Shown piece after piece: positions 35,276 to 44,609 of a DNA stretch of 64,000 nt. Numbering within the stretch: position 1 is the first letter of the stretch; each line of letters opens with the position of its first letter. This DNA comes from Aulosira sp. FACHB-615 (GTDB taxonomy: Bacteria > Cyanobacteriota > Cyanobacteriia > Cyanobacteriales > Nostocaceae), in assembly GCF_014698045.1 (NCBI RefSeq), contig NZ_JACJSE010000003.1:510985-574984 (forward strand). The letters run 5' to 3'. The notes beneath the pieces were generated by a model. The model was not told the origin of the DNA and ran no database searches. It was given only the letters and a program-made list of their open reading frames with translations. The translations under genes were made by a program, and so were the position numbers.

Positions 35276-36064
35276 ATGAAAAAGTTCAATTATTACGACA
35301 ATATTGCACCAATCTATGACCAAACACGTTGGTTATCAGAAACAATAGCAGAAGAAGTAGCGGACTTTATTCTTCAACTTGTTTGTGCCACACCTGAGAC
35401 ATCTTTTTTAGAACCTGGTGTCGGCACAGGATTAAATATTATTCCTCTCGTCAAACGAGGCTATTCTGTAACAGGAATTGATATCTCAGTAGAAATGCTC
35501 AATCAGTGTCGTCAAAAATTAAATGGTACTCCTGAAAATTTGCGGTTGATTCAAGCTGATGCGTCACAATTACCATTTTCAGATCACAGTTTTGATGTTG
35601 TATTAACTGTTCATATGCTCCACACGGTTGCTGATTGGAGAGCATTTTTAGATGAAATTGAGCGAGTGCTGAAGCCAGGAGGTTTTTATCTCAATTGTCA
35701 ATGGATTACTCCACCAGCTAGAAGAGAATTTGAAGGCTATTTCCGCAGCATTCTATCTAAATATGAAGCATCAAAGCCGATTTCTCAACCAATACATGCA
35801 ATAGATGTAGAAGGATATTTACATCAAAAAGGTTATATTTCCAATTATTTAGTAGCTAAAGAATGGTTAGTCAGCAACACAATTGATGATTTAATCAGCT
35901 TTTTTCAATCACGAGCCTACGGTTTATGTTGGGGGTTAGCAGATAATCAATATCATTTAGCTATCAACGAATTTAAAGAATTTTGTCTCAATCATTATGG
36001 TTCATTAGACAAAATTTTATCTTCTCCAGCAAAGTTTGAAACCTGGGCTTACAGAAAAGCATGA
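35276..36064 (+). CDS. Class I SAM-dependent methyltransferase
   Basis: A 262-residue cytoplasmic methyltransferase. Motif I FLEPGVGTGLNIIPLVKRG (about 44-62), GIDISVEMLNQCRQKL after it, RLIQADASQLPFSDHSFDVV (motif II-like, about 91-110) and VLKPGGFYLNCQ (about 136-147) are in the right order for the UbiE/Methyltransf_11 type. The N-terminal KFNYYDNIAPIYDQTRW is typical. Substrate unknown. It may be cotranscribed with the dienelactone hydrolase (63-base gap) and with the SDR at 36145 (80-base gap). AGGAGA lies 10-12 bases before the ATG. Confidence 0.88.
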   Translation: MKKFNYYDNIAPIYDQTRWLSETIAEEVADFILQLVCATPETSFLEPGVGTGLNIIPLVKRGYSVTGIDISVEMLNQCRQKLNGTPENLRLIQADASQLPFSDHSFDVVLTVHMLHTVADWRAFLDEIERVLKPGGFYLNCQWITPPARREFEGYFRSILSKYEASKPISQPIHAIDVEGYLHQKGYISNYLVAKEWLVSNTIDDLISFFQSRAYGLCWGLADNQYHLAINEFKEFCLNHYGSLDKILSSPAKFETWAYRKA

Positions 36065-36144
36065 AATGATGCCGAAATTAGCTGAATTAGCGAGATAAAC
36101 ACTAGTAAATTAAACTTGCAATCTGAATTGGAGAAATAAACTCA

Positions 36145-36834
36145 ATGACAACCACTGCATTAATTGTTGGTGCTGGTAATGGACTGAGTGCATCCTTAGC
36201 GCGTTTGTTCGCTGCTGAAGGGATGAAGGTTGGGTTAGCTGCAAGACAAATTGATAAGCTGAGTACATTGTCTCAAGAGATTGGCGCGGTTAGTTTTGCC
36301 TGTGATGCTTCTCAACCAAACGACGTCAACCAACTGTTCAACAATGTAGAACAAAAGTTAGGAGCGCCAACCGTTGTAGTTTACAATCCAAGTTTCCGAG
36401 TTACAGGTAAGTTAATTGACCTTGACCCTAGCGAGGTGGCAAAATCTCTGGATATTACTGCTTATGGTGGCTTTTTGGTAGCACAAGCCGCCGCTAAAAG
36501 AATGTTGAAATTAGGCGAAGGGGCAATTTTCTTTACAGGTGCGTCGGCTAGTGTCAAAGGTTATCCACGTTCTGCGCCCTTTGCGATGGGGAAATTTGCT
36601 TTGCGGGGTTTAGTTCAAAGTATTGCGCGGGAACTCGCACCGCAGAATATTCACATAGCACACTTTATTATTGATGGTGGGATTCGTTCAGACATACGAC
36701 AAGAAGCCCCCGATAAACCAGATAGTTTACTAGATCCTGATGCGATCGCTCAAACTTACCTTAACATTCTCCGTCAACCCCGCAGTGCTTGGACGTGGGA
36801 AGTAGAATTACGTCCTTGGGTGGAAACATTTTAG
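36145..36834 (+). CDS. Atypical SDR with Phe in place of the catalytic Tyr
   Basis: A 229-residue short-chain dehydrogenase-like protein. Cofactor loop VGAGNGLSASLARLFAAEG (about 8-26) and AARQIDKL fit NADP(H). The active-site region reads FFTGASASVKGYPRSAPFAM followed by GKFALRGL: the usual Y-x-x-x-K is F-x-x-x-K, with Lys retained and Tyr replaced. A related bacterial SDR subfamily shows the same feature, so it is not a sequencing error. Binding without classical catalysis, or a different proton donor, is possible. Likely in a loose operon with the methyltransferase. Confidence 0.85.
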   Translation: MTTTALIVGAGNGLSASLARLFAAEGMKVGLAARQIDKLSTLSQEIGAVSFACDASQPNDVNQLFNNVEQKLGAPTVVVYNPSFRVTGKLIDLDPSEVAKSLDITAYGGFLVAQAAAKRMLKLGEGAIFFTGASASVKGYPRSAPFAMGKFALRGLVQSIARELAPQNIHIAHFIIDGGIRSDIRQEAPDKPDSLLDPDAIAQTYLNILRQPRSAWTWEVELRPWVETF

Positions 36835-37039
36835 TATGGTGAATGGACAGTTATCAGCCGCATCTACATAAAAAATTCGCGCTTGCAGAGTTCAAATTTT
36901 CACAGTTGGTTACTGACTCATTCACTCCATTACCGTCATAAATATTTCGGTTTTGTATCCTACACACCTTAACAACAAGTAATTTCTAGGGTAAAAGTGG
37001 ATACAGCTAAGAAGTATAAAAAATTATCGTAGAAATAGT

Positions 37040-37486
37040 ATGAGTGAATTAGCGGTAATCAGCTTTAATGATAAATATAAAGCAGATGAAATGCTTCTAG
37101 AACTACTAAAACTGGAACAAGAGCATTTAGCTGATTTAGAAGATGCAGTTGTCATTACAAAAAATGCACAGGGTAGGATCAGGGTTAAACCCTATCATGA
37201 TTTAGTTAAACCTGGTGATCTGAGTAATGAGCTTTGGGGTGGGATCATTAGCGCAACTTTTTTTCATCGCTCTCTTACCATTAAAGAAAGTGTGTTTAAC
37301 AGTAGTTTTTTAACCGAAGTTGAAGCAGCTTTAACCCCTAATTCATCGGCTATATTTGTTTTGATTAACTATGCCGATACCGAAAAAATCATTGCAGAAT
37401 TTAATCGATTTGAAGGTAAGTTAATTAGAACAACTCTATCTAAAGAGCAAATTGATTATCTAAAGAAAACTCCTCAAAAAGTCTAA
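37040..37486 (+). CDS. DUF1269 protein
   Basis: A 148-residue DUF1269-type protein. The N-terminal AVISFNDKYKADEMLLELLK and LADLEDAVVITKNAQGRIRV (about 30-50) plus the region ELWGGIISATFF (about 72-83; in most members a glycine-rich membrane segment, here only weakly hydrophobic) match the family. Its C-terminal KLIRTTLSKEQIDYLKK is family-like too. Function unknown; often stress-linked. Single gene, ended by the hairpin at 37649. Confidence 0.85.
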   Translation: MSELAVISFNDKYKADEMLLELLKLEQEHLADLEDAVVITKNAQGRIRVKPYHDLVKPGDLSNELWGGIISATFFHRSLTIKESVFNSSFLTEVEAALTPNSSAIFVLINYADTEKIIAEFNRFEGKLIRTTLSKEQIDYLKKTPQKV

Positions 37487-37648
37487 CTAATTCTACTGGG
37501 AAAGACTAGTACAGTTCGGCGTAAATAAACCGACCATAAGAAATTGCTAGAAAGCTTGTGTTATGAATATTCTTTCTTTTTATTTTTGACCTTTTACTTT
37601 TGCCTTGTTGTACTAGTAGTCCAGTAAACCAATTATCAAAGCTCACAC

Positions 37649-37680
37649 ATCCCCGACTTTTCAAAAAGCCGGGGATTTTA
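37649..37680 (+). terminator. Rho-independent terminator
   Basis: ATCCCCGACTTTT / AAAAAGCCGGGGAT stem with a minimal loop followed by TTTTA. Shares the CCCCGACTT core of the 8625 terminator. Confidence 0.8.
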
Positions 37681-37699
37681 ATACTTGCAACCCGTTAAA

Positions 37700-37733
37700 G
37701 ACAAAAAAGAAGGGACGTTTTGAAAACGTCCCT
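37700..37733 (-). terminator. Rho-independent terminator of the cytochrome gene
   Basis: Perfect stem AGGGACGTTTT / AAAACGTCCCT with a one-base centre, followed on the minus strand by TCTTTTTTGTC. Lies 47 bases beyond the cytochrome stop codon. Confidence 0.85.
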
Positions 37734-37779
37734 GTAATTCAATCTTCAAACACTCAATGTCAGATCAAACAAAGAGGTC

Positions 37780-40188
37780 TTACAACTGTCTCAAGAAAGC
37801 GATAATTGCTCTTTGATCATCGCGTGTGAGAGAACGGAAGCGAGCCATAACTTCTCGTGCTTCACTTCGGTGAGTGTTGGAAAGCGCACTGTTATATGGT
37901 GGGCAAATGACATCTTGAGGTCTTGCACCGTAGTCAATCACAATCTTGTCACTGCTGGTCAGACTGCCATCATAACTAATTTGGTTAGAGTATTTACCAC
38001 CTACATTTGGAGGTACAGGACATCCGCCACCTGGCAGAGTAGAAGTCCTAGCATCATCAGGTGCAGGTAAATCATGTAATTCAATTGCAGCCAGCAGTGC
38101 TTCGTCTACGTTGCGAACAACCAAAGGTTCATTAGTCACGTCTCTGTTGGTTGTTACAGTACCCGCAGGTGTAGTGTCACGGTTAAGTGCGCTCAAGAAG
38201 ATACGCGCATCGTGCATGAATGGAGGGCCAACTCTACCAATACCAGCCAGAGGAGGTGTACGGAACTGATCACCAAGAGCAGAACCTTGTTGGTTAGTGA
38301 AGGAATCACTAGCAAAGTTCCGCATCAAATCATAGGTCATGAAGGTAGCAACGTTACCACCAGATGTTTGACCAAAAGCCTCAGCACGGCTAACCAGGAA
38401 TGGATCGCGTGGAATTGGGGAGAATCTTTCAGCGTCAATGACTGGGCCTCTGTGGATGTTGATATCAGAGAATAGAGGAGCCCAACGGTAGCTGAGAGCA
38501 TCCACAAGTGCTTGGGCATCTGGCCCCAAGGATGGGTCGCCATTAGCAGGAGATAAACCAGTTCTTTGAATGGGAGTGTGGCAGTTAACGCAACCAACCA
38601 TGCGATCGCTCTGGTTAATCGCATTCGGATCTAAACCATCGCTGCCGCTTCTAGGCATCTTACCGGGAATCGTCCGGTTAGCAAAGGCAACTAAGTCGAT
38701 ACCAAACAATTGCGCCCCTCTTTGGACTCTAGCAGCTGGATTGTTACCAGGTAAAGGTCTAGAAGGATCTTTAGCTCTCAGGACAGCCAACAAGTCTCTA
38801 CCAAATTCTGGGGGAGCTGTTGAACGGATAAAGTTACGTTCGTTAAATGGTGTGGCAACAGATAGCTCAAACTGATCAGGTGCAGGCCCATCAGCTACTT
38901 CATTTCGACAGTTGCGATTGTAAGGAGCAATAGCTGGGTCAGCAATAACTTGTTCTAGAGGAGAGAACACGTTAGTCATGCTCAAACTACCGAACATACC
39001 ACCCAAAATAAACTGCAACATCTCGGAACCATTCGCCCGTAGACCAAAACGACCTACCCCTGTAGCGAGAAGTTCGTTTTGTCTTTGTTGCTGTTGTGCC
39101 GCAGGTATATTGCTAGGAATTGTATTGACCTGACCTGTAACGCAATCACCGGTACATTGGAATAAAGCGGTTTTCAGTGAGGATCTGTCTCCTCTGGCAT
39201 CGGTGGGGTCAGAAGCGGCTGTAATATCTACGTTGGGAATCGCTTCTATCAACCCACGACCAATATATGGAGGCCCTGCGAACTCACTAATAGCACGTCT
39301 AAAGCCACTTGCACTTTGTTGTGTAGTCCGGTTGAAGTTAGCGAGGTTTCTATCTTCCGAAACACTAGGAATAGCATCTGGGAAGCAATCTATCCCAAAT
39401 CTTGCTCTTAGTTGTTCCGTTGCTGGGCGGACGTGTTGCAAGAAACCACTATAGTTCTGACCAAACCCTGTTACACGGTTGATATTTCCATTCAGGGGGT
39501 CGAAAACGTTCGCTGATGCGGAATAGTCACCAAATACCGTAAAGGCTGCGGTTCTTCCTGTGTTGTTGACTGCATCTAACTCGCCACTAGAGGCTAGACT
39601 TAGACGACTTAAGTCAACAGAACCATCAGGCTCAACCGGATCTAAACGGCTTCCAGGCGCTCTACCACCTGTTTGGGTATTACCTGATACGATACTGAAC
39701 CGAGTGGGAGTTGTTCTGCCAGCTCTACTAACGTTAGAAGTACCAGTCAGTAATCCTTCGCCAGGTACTGCTTCAACGTTATTTAAGTGACAACCCGCAC
39801 ATCGAGTTTGCATAGAGGTTGAACCAAAACCATCCTCAACTCGGTTGGGAGTAGTAAAGAAGGTAGAACCTTCTACAATTCTTTCCCGAATTGATGTTGG
39901 GATGGACGGATAAACCAATCTATCCAACTCTTCCAAAGTATCTACTGGGTCAAGCCCTACATCGCCAAAGGTATCACGACGTACACGTTCTACTGGACGC
40001 AGAGTACGAGTAGGAGGTTGAACTACGAAGTTTGATGCAACTTCTTGTCTGCGCCGTGCAATTAAAGTTGCATCATCGGGCAGAGCAATCTGACCAAAGA
40101 CTTTTTGTGGGTTGATATAGCCTATCAGTACCGACAGACCTAACGATAAACCCACTATTAATAAAAGGAATCTTCGTTGTTTTCGCAT
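37780..40188 (-). CDS. Large exported di-haem c-type cytochrome, peroxidase-like
   Basis: An 802-residue protein with an N-terminal signal or anchor (FLLLIVGLSLGLSVLIGY, residues 7-24). Two haem-c attachment motifs are present: CAGCH (Cys130-Cys133-His134) and CVNCH (about residue 531-535). The C-terminal third includes RTPPLAGIGRVGPPFMHDAR and FRSLTRDDQRAIIAFLRQL, typical of the di-haem cytochrome / MauG-like peroxidase superfamily, but the protein is about twice the usual length. It would act in the periplasm or thylakoid lumen in electron transfer or oxidation. Other Cys pairs (CTGDCVTG) may form a disulphide. Monocistronic; long AT-rich upstream region. Confidence 0.82.
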   Translation of the reverse strand: MRKQRRFLLLIVGLSLGLSVLIGYINPQKVFGQIALPDDATLIARRRQEVASNFVVQPPTRTLRPVERVRRDTFGDVGLDPVDTLEELDRLVYPSIPTSIRERIVEGSTFFTTPNRVEDGFGSTSMQTRCAGCHLNNVEAVPGEGLLTGTSNVSRAGRTTPTRFSIVSGNTQTGGRAPGSRLDPVEPDGSVDLSRLSLASSGELDAVNNTGRTAAFTVFGDYSASANVFDPLNGNINRVTGFGQNYSGFLQHVRPATEQLRARFGIDCFPDAIPSVSEDRNLANFNRTTQQSASGFRRAISEFAGPPYIGRGLIEAIPNVDITAASDPTDARGDRSSLKTALFQCTGDCVTGQVNTIPSNIPAAQQQQRQNELLATGVGRFGLRANGSEMLQFILGGMFGSLSMTNVFSPLEQVIADPAIAPYNRNCRNEVADGPAPDQFELSVATPFNERNFIRSTAPPEFGRDLLAVLRAKDPSRPLPGNNPAARVQRGAQLFGIDLVAFANRTIPGKMPRSGSDGLDPNAINQSDRMVGCVNCHTPIQRTGLSPANGDPSLGPDAQALVDALSYRWAPLFSDINIHRGPVIDAERFSPIPRDPFLVSRAEAFGQTSGGNVATFMTYDLMRNFASDSFTNQQGSALGDQFRTPPLAGIGRVGPPFMHDARIFLSALNRDTTPAGTVTTNRDVTNEPLVVRNVDEALLAAIELHDLPAPDDARTSTLPGGGCPVPPNVGGKYSNQISYDGSLTSSDKIVIDYGARPQDVICPPYNSALSNTHRSEAREVMARFRSLTRDDQRAIIAFLRQL

Positions 40189-41522
40189 TAACTAAGTTCC
40201 AAGCTTATTTAATATTTGAGTAATACAAACTCAAGGCTATCTATTTCGCATTAGGAGTAATACAATTCCAGAGCTACAGATTCCGCAGAGGAACTGTAAC
40301 TTTTTCGTCACCAAGTACGAAGAAATCAAGCAAAGTATTGATCCCAATACTTTAGAACTTAAGTTCGCAAATAGTTGAGTAACTAATTACACTGTATATT
40401 ACTACAACTTCAAACTAAAAGGAAATTTTTATTAAGTATATACTGTTAAATATTTCTACATAAACTGTCTCAAATAAATCAAGACACTATGAAGTTAATG
40501 CGACGCTAAAGCCTAGTTTATGTAATCTTTAAAATTCAGTTATTTTCATCATGAAGTTAAAAAAAAGTTTAAAGAAAGCATCATTAAGAAAGAGTTATGC
40601 AGCTACAGAGTAAATGCGTATGTGCTTGATATTTACTCTGGGCATTAGGCTATGATGCTTCAAAATCAAGGCTCTGAGCTAATATGTCTTGCCTTTATAT
40701 AACTTCATTGGGCCAACTATATGACCTGCCAGACAATAGTTTTATCAAAATTAAATGAATTACCTCAGTACATAACATAACAGAGATAAAGACACTTTAT
40801 CCCTCATTGTTGGTCAATTTCTTCAAGCAATATAAGCACACAATAAAGCTCATATACTCAGTTTCAATATTTAAACTTTGTATATCTTCAGGTTGACTTG
40901 TCATCAATATTATGTATTATCAAATTTGATACATTTTGCTGATCTAGAATTAATTTGCTCAACAGCACATAACTTTCTATTAGTAAATAGATTTAACAAA
41001 ATTTCACTACTAAATATTTAGTAATAGTTAATATTAGGAAGGATTCTCAAGAAGTAATTTGAGGAAAAGCTAGTAGTGAAGAAGTTCAATCTTTTCTAGA
41101 TTGCGCTTGTAAAGATAGAGATTTAAAACCAAGCTGCATATATTCTCAATCAAATCTCTGTTGTATGAGACGGCGATGTTCTCACACTGTTGAGAGATTT
41201 AAACTTGAATGTTTGCGTTAATACTATTGATGTAGCAAATTTGGGGTGTTCAATATTTGCTATTTACCCCAAAACGATAGATGCCAGAGTCATCAATATA
41301 TTTACAATCAGGACTTATATGCAGAGTGCGAAAACCTTAGATGCGCTAGAGGCTTCGCTTACTCTACAGGAATACCCAATAACTGGGGTTTGATCAAAGA
41401 CACAGAGGCAACGGAGGGAATAGAGTTGAAAAAGCTGTTTACTTAAGTCCTAACGATAAAATATCATACCAAACTTCTTGGGTGATGAAATTAAACTTTA
41501 CATTAAGTTAAGATGTGTTCGA
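40189..41522. other. 1.3-kb gene-free AT-rich region
   Basis: Between two minus-strand genes, strongly AT-rich with short open frames only. Short plus-strand frames at 41190-41446 lack a ribosome site and resemble no family. A repeat-like piece (GATGCGCTAGAGGCTTCGCT) lies at 41340-41359. The segment 41083-41220 keeps a 46-codon Cys-rich frame (ending ERFKLECLR) that could be a gene scrap. The cytochrome gene's promoter should be at the left end. Confidence 0.5.
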
Positions 41523-42875
41523 TCACTGGGGTAAGTGAAAAACATGCAAAGCTACAGAAATTAACGTCAGGAAAGTTAAAAAGCCGATAGTATCTAGCAT
41601 AGTTGTAACTAACGGCCCACTCACTAATGCAGGGTCAAGCTTCAGGCGTTTTAAACCCATTGGTAAAAGAGTACCGAGAGTCACAGCCACTAGTGTATTA
41701 GTCGCCATGACTGTACCTGCAACCACACCAACCCAGCGTTCTTGAGGTTTCGCCCAAATCATTGATAGTGCCATCATGGTGATAGCTAAAACGACTGCTG
41801 TGCCTAAACCTGCCAGCACTTCTTTACGGAGAATTTTGAAAGTATCTCTGGGTGTGACTTCGCCGACACCCAAGCCTCTAATTGTCACAGTTAAGGCTTG
41901 AATACCCACAGTCCCGCCTGTGTTGGAGAAAATTGGCATAATGACAGCTAAGACTGGTACAGCCGCGATTACTGATTGGAAAGGAGCGATCGCACTTGCC
42001 GCACCAATGTATAATCCCATAATTGCCAATAACCACGGTAGGCGCTTACGAATGGTAACTAAGGGCGCAGATAAAGCTTCTTCATCACCACTCACCCCGG
42101 CTAATTTTTGGATGTCTTCGGTGGCTTCTTCTTCTAAAATATCAATCACATCATCAATGGTGATGATGCCGACTAACCGATCTTCCCTGTCAACTACTGG
42201 GATAGCGATTAAGTCGTAACGCTTCATGATTTGGGCGACTTCTTCTTGCGGCGTTTCGGTTTTAACTTTGATGACGCGATCGCTAGATATATCACGAATA
42301 TAAACATCAGGAAAAGTAAACAATAACTGACGCAACGAAACGACTCTGACAAGTTTGCGGTTATTGTCTGTAACGTAGGCGTAGTAAATTGTTTCCTTAT
42401 CTTCGTCTTGACGGCGAATTTTGCTTAAGGCTTCACCAACAGTTAAACCTTCTTGCAAACGCACATATTCTGTAGTCATTACCCGGCCTGCTGTACCTTC
42501 GGGATAACCCAGAATTGTAGCGGTTGCTTGTCTTTGTTCGGGACTGAGTTGTTGTATTAGGCGTTTAACTACCCCAGCCGGCAATTCATCAAATAATTCT
42601 GCCCGTTCATCAGGACTCATCGCCTCCATAATTTGCGCTACCTGGACATTATGCAGAGAGTTAATTAGTTCTTCCTGCACTTCTGTGGGTAGATATTCAA
42701 ACACGTCAATTGCCTGGGCTTTATTTAACAGCCGAAAAGCGATCGCCCTCTGTTCTTCTGGTAATTTTGTAATATATTCACCGACATCTACGGGTTGTAA
42801 CCCATTTAAGTCGCATTTCAACTGATTTAAATCAGAGACATTGAACAGTGAATCACGAATGTCCTGTGTAAGCAT
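41523..42875 (-). CDS. mgtE: Magnesium transporter MgtE
   Basis: A 450-residue MgtE channel. Order: cytosolic N domain of superhelical repeats (to ~135, with EYLPTEVQEELINSL and LFDELPAGVVKRLIQQL), two CBS domains (~140-260, with VDREDRLVGIITIDDVIDIL), the connecting plug helix, and five membrane helices (~285-450) with SNTGGTVGIQALTVTIRGLG and the pore segment. The CBS and N domains gate Mg2+ entry in response to cytosolic Mg2+. AGGAGGT 5 bases before the ATG is a very strong ribosome site and can pair with a perfect complement 42 bases further upstream, suggesting translational control. Confidence 0.93.
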   Translation of the reverse strand: MLTQDIRDSLFNVSDLNQLKCDLNGLQPVDVGEYITKLPEEQRAIAFRLLNKAQAIDVFEYLPTEVQEELINSLHNVQVAQIMEAMSPDERAELFDELPAGVVKRLIQQLSPEQRQATATILGYPEGTAGRVMTTEYVRLQEGLTVGEALSKIRRQDEDKETIYYAYVTDNNRKLVRVVSLRQLLFTFPDVYIRDISSDRVIKVKTETPQEEVAQIMKRYDLIAIPVVDREDRLVGIITIDDVIDILEEEATEDIQKLAGVSGDEEALSAPLVTIRKRLPWLLAIMGLYIGAASAIAPFQSVIAAVPVLAVIMPIFSNTGGTVGIQALTVTIRGLGVGEVTPRDTFKILRKEVLAGLGTAVVLAITMMALSMIWAKPQERWVGVVAGTVMATNTLVAVTLGTLLPMGLKRLKLDPALVSGPLVTTMLDTIGFLTFLTLISVALHVFHLPQ

Positions 42876-42934
42876 GAATACCTCCTATGTGCCTCCCCCG
42901 CGCCGAGAGACACGCTCACTAGCTTAGAGGAGGT
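42873..42934 (-). promoter_or_regulatory. mgtE leader hairpin sequestering the ribosome binding site
   Basis: On the minus strand ACCTCCT (complement of 42928-42934) is a perfect match to the mgtE ribosome site AGGAGGT (complement of 42880-42886), with 41 bases between that contain further pairable GC-rich tracts (GCGCGGGGGAGG; GAGCGTGTCTC). The arrangement would hide the translation start. A ligand-sensing element (for example Mg2+ or another ion) is conceivable, but it does not match a riboswitch consensus that I can recognise by eye. Confidence 0.5.
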
Positions 42935-43425
42935 TCGTACTGCCGTCTTGTGGACTTTTGTCCATAAAATTTCAACAACTCAATATCGATTGCCAAATCA
43001 AGGCATCGCTAACTGATCATCCTAACTTGGAATAGTGCGATCTGAATCAATTTTCAGTAACCACGTACTAAGTTTGTGATATTCAGTACAGGTACACTAT
43101 TGATTACCCTGATTTTTCGTTAACTAGTGTCGATTGTACTATTGCTAAAATTTGTGTCAAGCAAATGTAGAGGTTTGCTGGCAAACTTCACAAAGTCAAA
43201 ATATTTACATCGACTCATTAGTGTTTGTTTGAAGACTCAGGGTAGAGCTATCATAGGAGGCAGAAGGCAGGAGGATCAAGCTATTTCTGTAGGTTGAGTG
43301 AAACGCAGTGTAACCCAACACAGCACATTTTAAGTATTTTTACAACAGTTGGGTGACGGCGCAATCATAGATTTACCTTGTTGTTACCAATATCTTTTGT
43401 GCGCCTCCACCCAACCTACTCTTTA
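42935..43425. repeat. Intergenic region with GTAGGTTGGGTG repeat
   Basis: Bases 43291-43430 are a copy of a Nostocales dispersed repeat: GTAGGTTGAGTGAAACGCAG on the left, AACCCAACA, then CTTTTGTGCGCCTCCACCCA and ACCTACTC on the right. The ends are complementary, so the element could form a ~130-base hairpin. A diverged copy lies at about 49150-49230 with the same AATATCTTTTGTGCGCCTCC core. Confidence 0.75.
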
Positions 43426-43782
43426 TTATTCTTCTTCTGGGATAGGTAAATCTAAGGCTATCAACAAAGCCTGAGATAAATGAGCCATTACCGAATGCGA
43501 AACTGCGCCTCTTAAACGCAAAAAGCGGGTTTTAGATAGTACCCGCACTTGATCTGCCATTGCGATCGAATCTCGCTTGAGTCCGCCATCGGGTGCTAAA
43601 ATTAACACCTGGGTTGGATAAACTCGCTTACCTGATTGATACGTAGTGCAGGGAACGGCTAAAACAACTGGACTCGACGAATTAATTGCATCACGACTGA
43701 CAATAATTACTGGGCGAGTCCCTCCTTGCTCTGAACCTTCAGTTGATTCTAGGCGAGCATCATAGACCTCACCCCTTCTCAT
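43426..43782 (-). CDS. MazF/PemK-family toxin
   Basis: A 118-residue PemK/MazF-type endoribonuclease. MRRGEVYDARLESTEGSEQG, GTRPVIIVSRDAINSSS, VLAVPCTTYQSGKRVYPTQV and DSIAMADQVRVLSKTRFL cover the conserved strand order, with the catalytic Arg in TRPVIIVS and Thr in PCTT. The ATG at 43782 overlaps the antitoxin stop by one base (TAATG), so translation is coupled; the frame extends to 43815, but that would overlap the antitoxin unnecessarily. It would cut mRNA at short motifs when released. Confidence 0.9.
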   Translation of the reverse strand: MRRGEVYDARLESTEGSEQGGTRPVIIVSRDAINSSSPVVLAVPCTTYQSGKRVYPTQVLILAPDGGLKRDSIAMADQVRVLSKTRFLRLRGAVSHSVMAHLSQALLIALDLPIPEEE

Positions 43783-44054
43783 TACAAGGATTCCTCTAAC
43801 AGAAAAGCCTCCCACTGAGCAGCAGCAAACTCAGACTCTAGTTTGAGTACTTCTGCTTGATAGTCAGGATCGCAGGCCATTTCTGTTAAAGCAGCGTCAA
43901 TTGCGGCTCGTTTTTGTGCTGCTAATTCTCGACGTAACGCTTGCACCATAAAATCATTACGACTTCTTGCTTTGCCTTCTAAAACTGCCTTGTCAGTTGC
44001 TTCTAAAAGTTCTCGTGGTATTGCCAGTGTAGTGCGAACGGATTCGGCTTTCAT
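43782..44054 (-). CDS. Ribbon-helix-helix antitoxin (MazE-like partner)
   Basis: A 90-residue antitoxin. The N-terminal half VRTTLAIPRELLEATDKAVL and SRNDFMVQALRREL is a ribbon-helix-helix DNA-binding fold of CopG type; the C-terminal half (CDPDYQAEVLKLESEFAAAQ WEAF) is the acidic toxin-binding tail. Its TAA stop shares one base with the toxin ATG. Autoregulation of the pair is expected. Confidence 0.88.
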   Translation of the reverse strand: MKAESVRTTLAIPRELLEATDKAVLEGKARSRNDFMVQALRRELAAQKRAAIDAALTEMACDPDYQAEVLKLESEFAAAQWEAFLLEESL

Positions 44055-44609
44055 GTAGTGATGATTATTTTGATGTCTTCAGTGACGACTTCTATGATAT
44101 CACTCTTAATCGCACTCCGACCCTTGGAGTTCTACCGAAGACCATGTAGCAACCAAAATTTTGCGCCCACAGTAGTACCGAATCAGTAATAGAAAAGACT
44201 TTTTGTCTCCGCAAAGGTATGTTCACATTACACATTGATTTACAAAATTCAGCCATAACTAAAAGTCCCGATTCCATCGCTATCTTAGGCATCTGGACGA
44301 GAAATCCACTTCTATGTACTACTTAAGTAGGAAGAGTTATTTGTAGGTGATAGTCAGTAATTCGGCAGAAAATAAAATTTTTTTTGTGACTTTGCCTGAA
44401 ACACTCACTTTTTTGGGTGAACCATCGGCATAAAGTTCAAGGCGTACTAAATTTAATATTACTAGATAAATGGTATTTTCTTATACCGTAATTTGGTTTA
44501 CATAATTTATGAAAGTCGAAAGTTCAATTGACAGATCAATGATGCCAGGGTTTTGAAGAAGTTTTTTTAACTGACAAGCATTTAACTAGAACTTACAGAG
44601 AATTGGCAA
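44055..44609. other. Intergenic region, no gene seen
   Basis: 555 bases between the minus-strand toxin-antitoxin pair and the plus-strand three-gene cassette. A 66-codon minus-strand frame (44092-44292) has no ribosome site and no family resemblance. The right end is AT-rich and should carry the cassette promoter. Confidence 0.45.

Noticed and set aside
37813..39790. Several plus-strand frames of 76-101 codons inside the cytochrome gene
   Set aside because: Antisense shadows of an 802-residue gene with clear haem motifs on the other strand.
41190..41446. Two overlapping plus-strand frames of 66-67 codons
   Set aside because: No start context, overlapping in two frames, no recognisable domain; they read through a repeat fragment.
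42873..42985. mgtE leader as an M-box or yybP-ykoY riboswitch
   Set aside because: The conserved core sequences of those classes are not visible; only the ribosome-site pairing is supported.
44092..44292. 66-codon minus-strand open frame after the MazF-type pair
   Set aside because: No ribosome site, no family resemblance, and composition like translated intergenic DNA.
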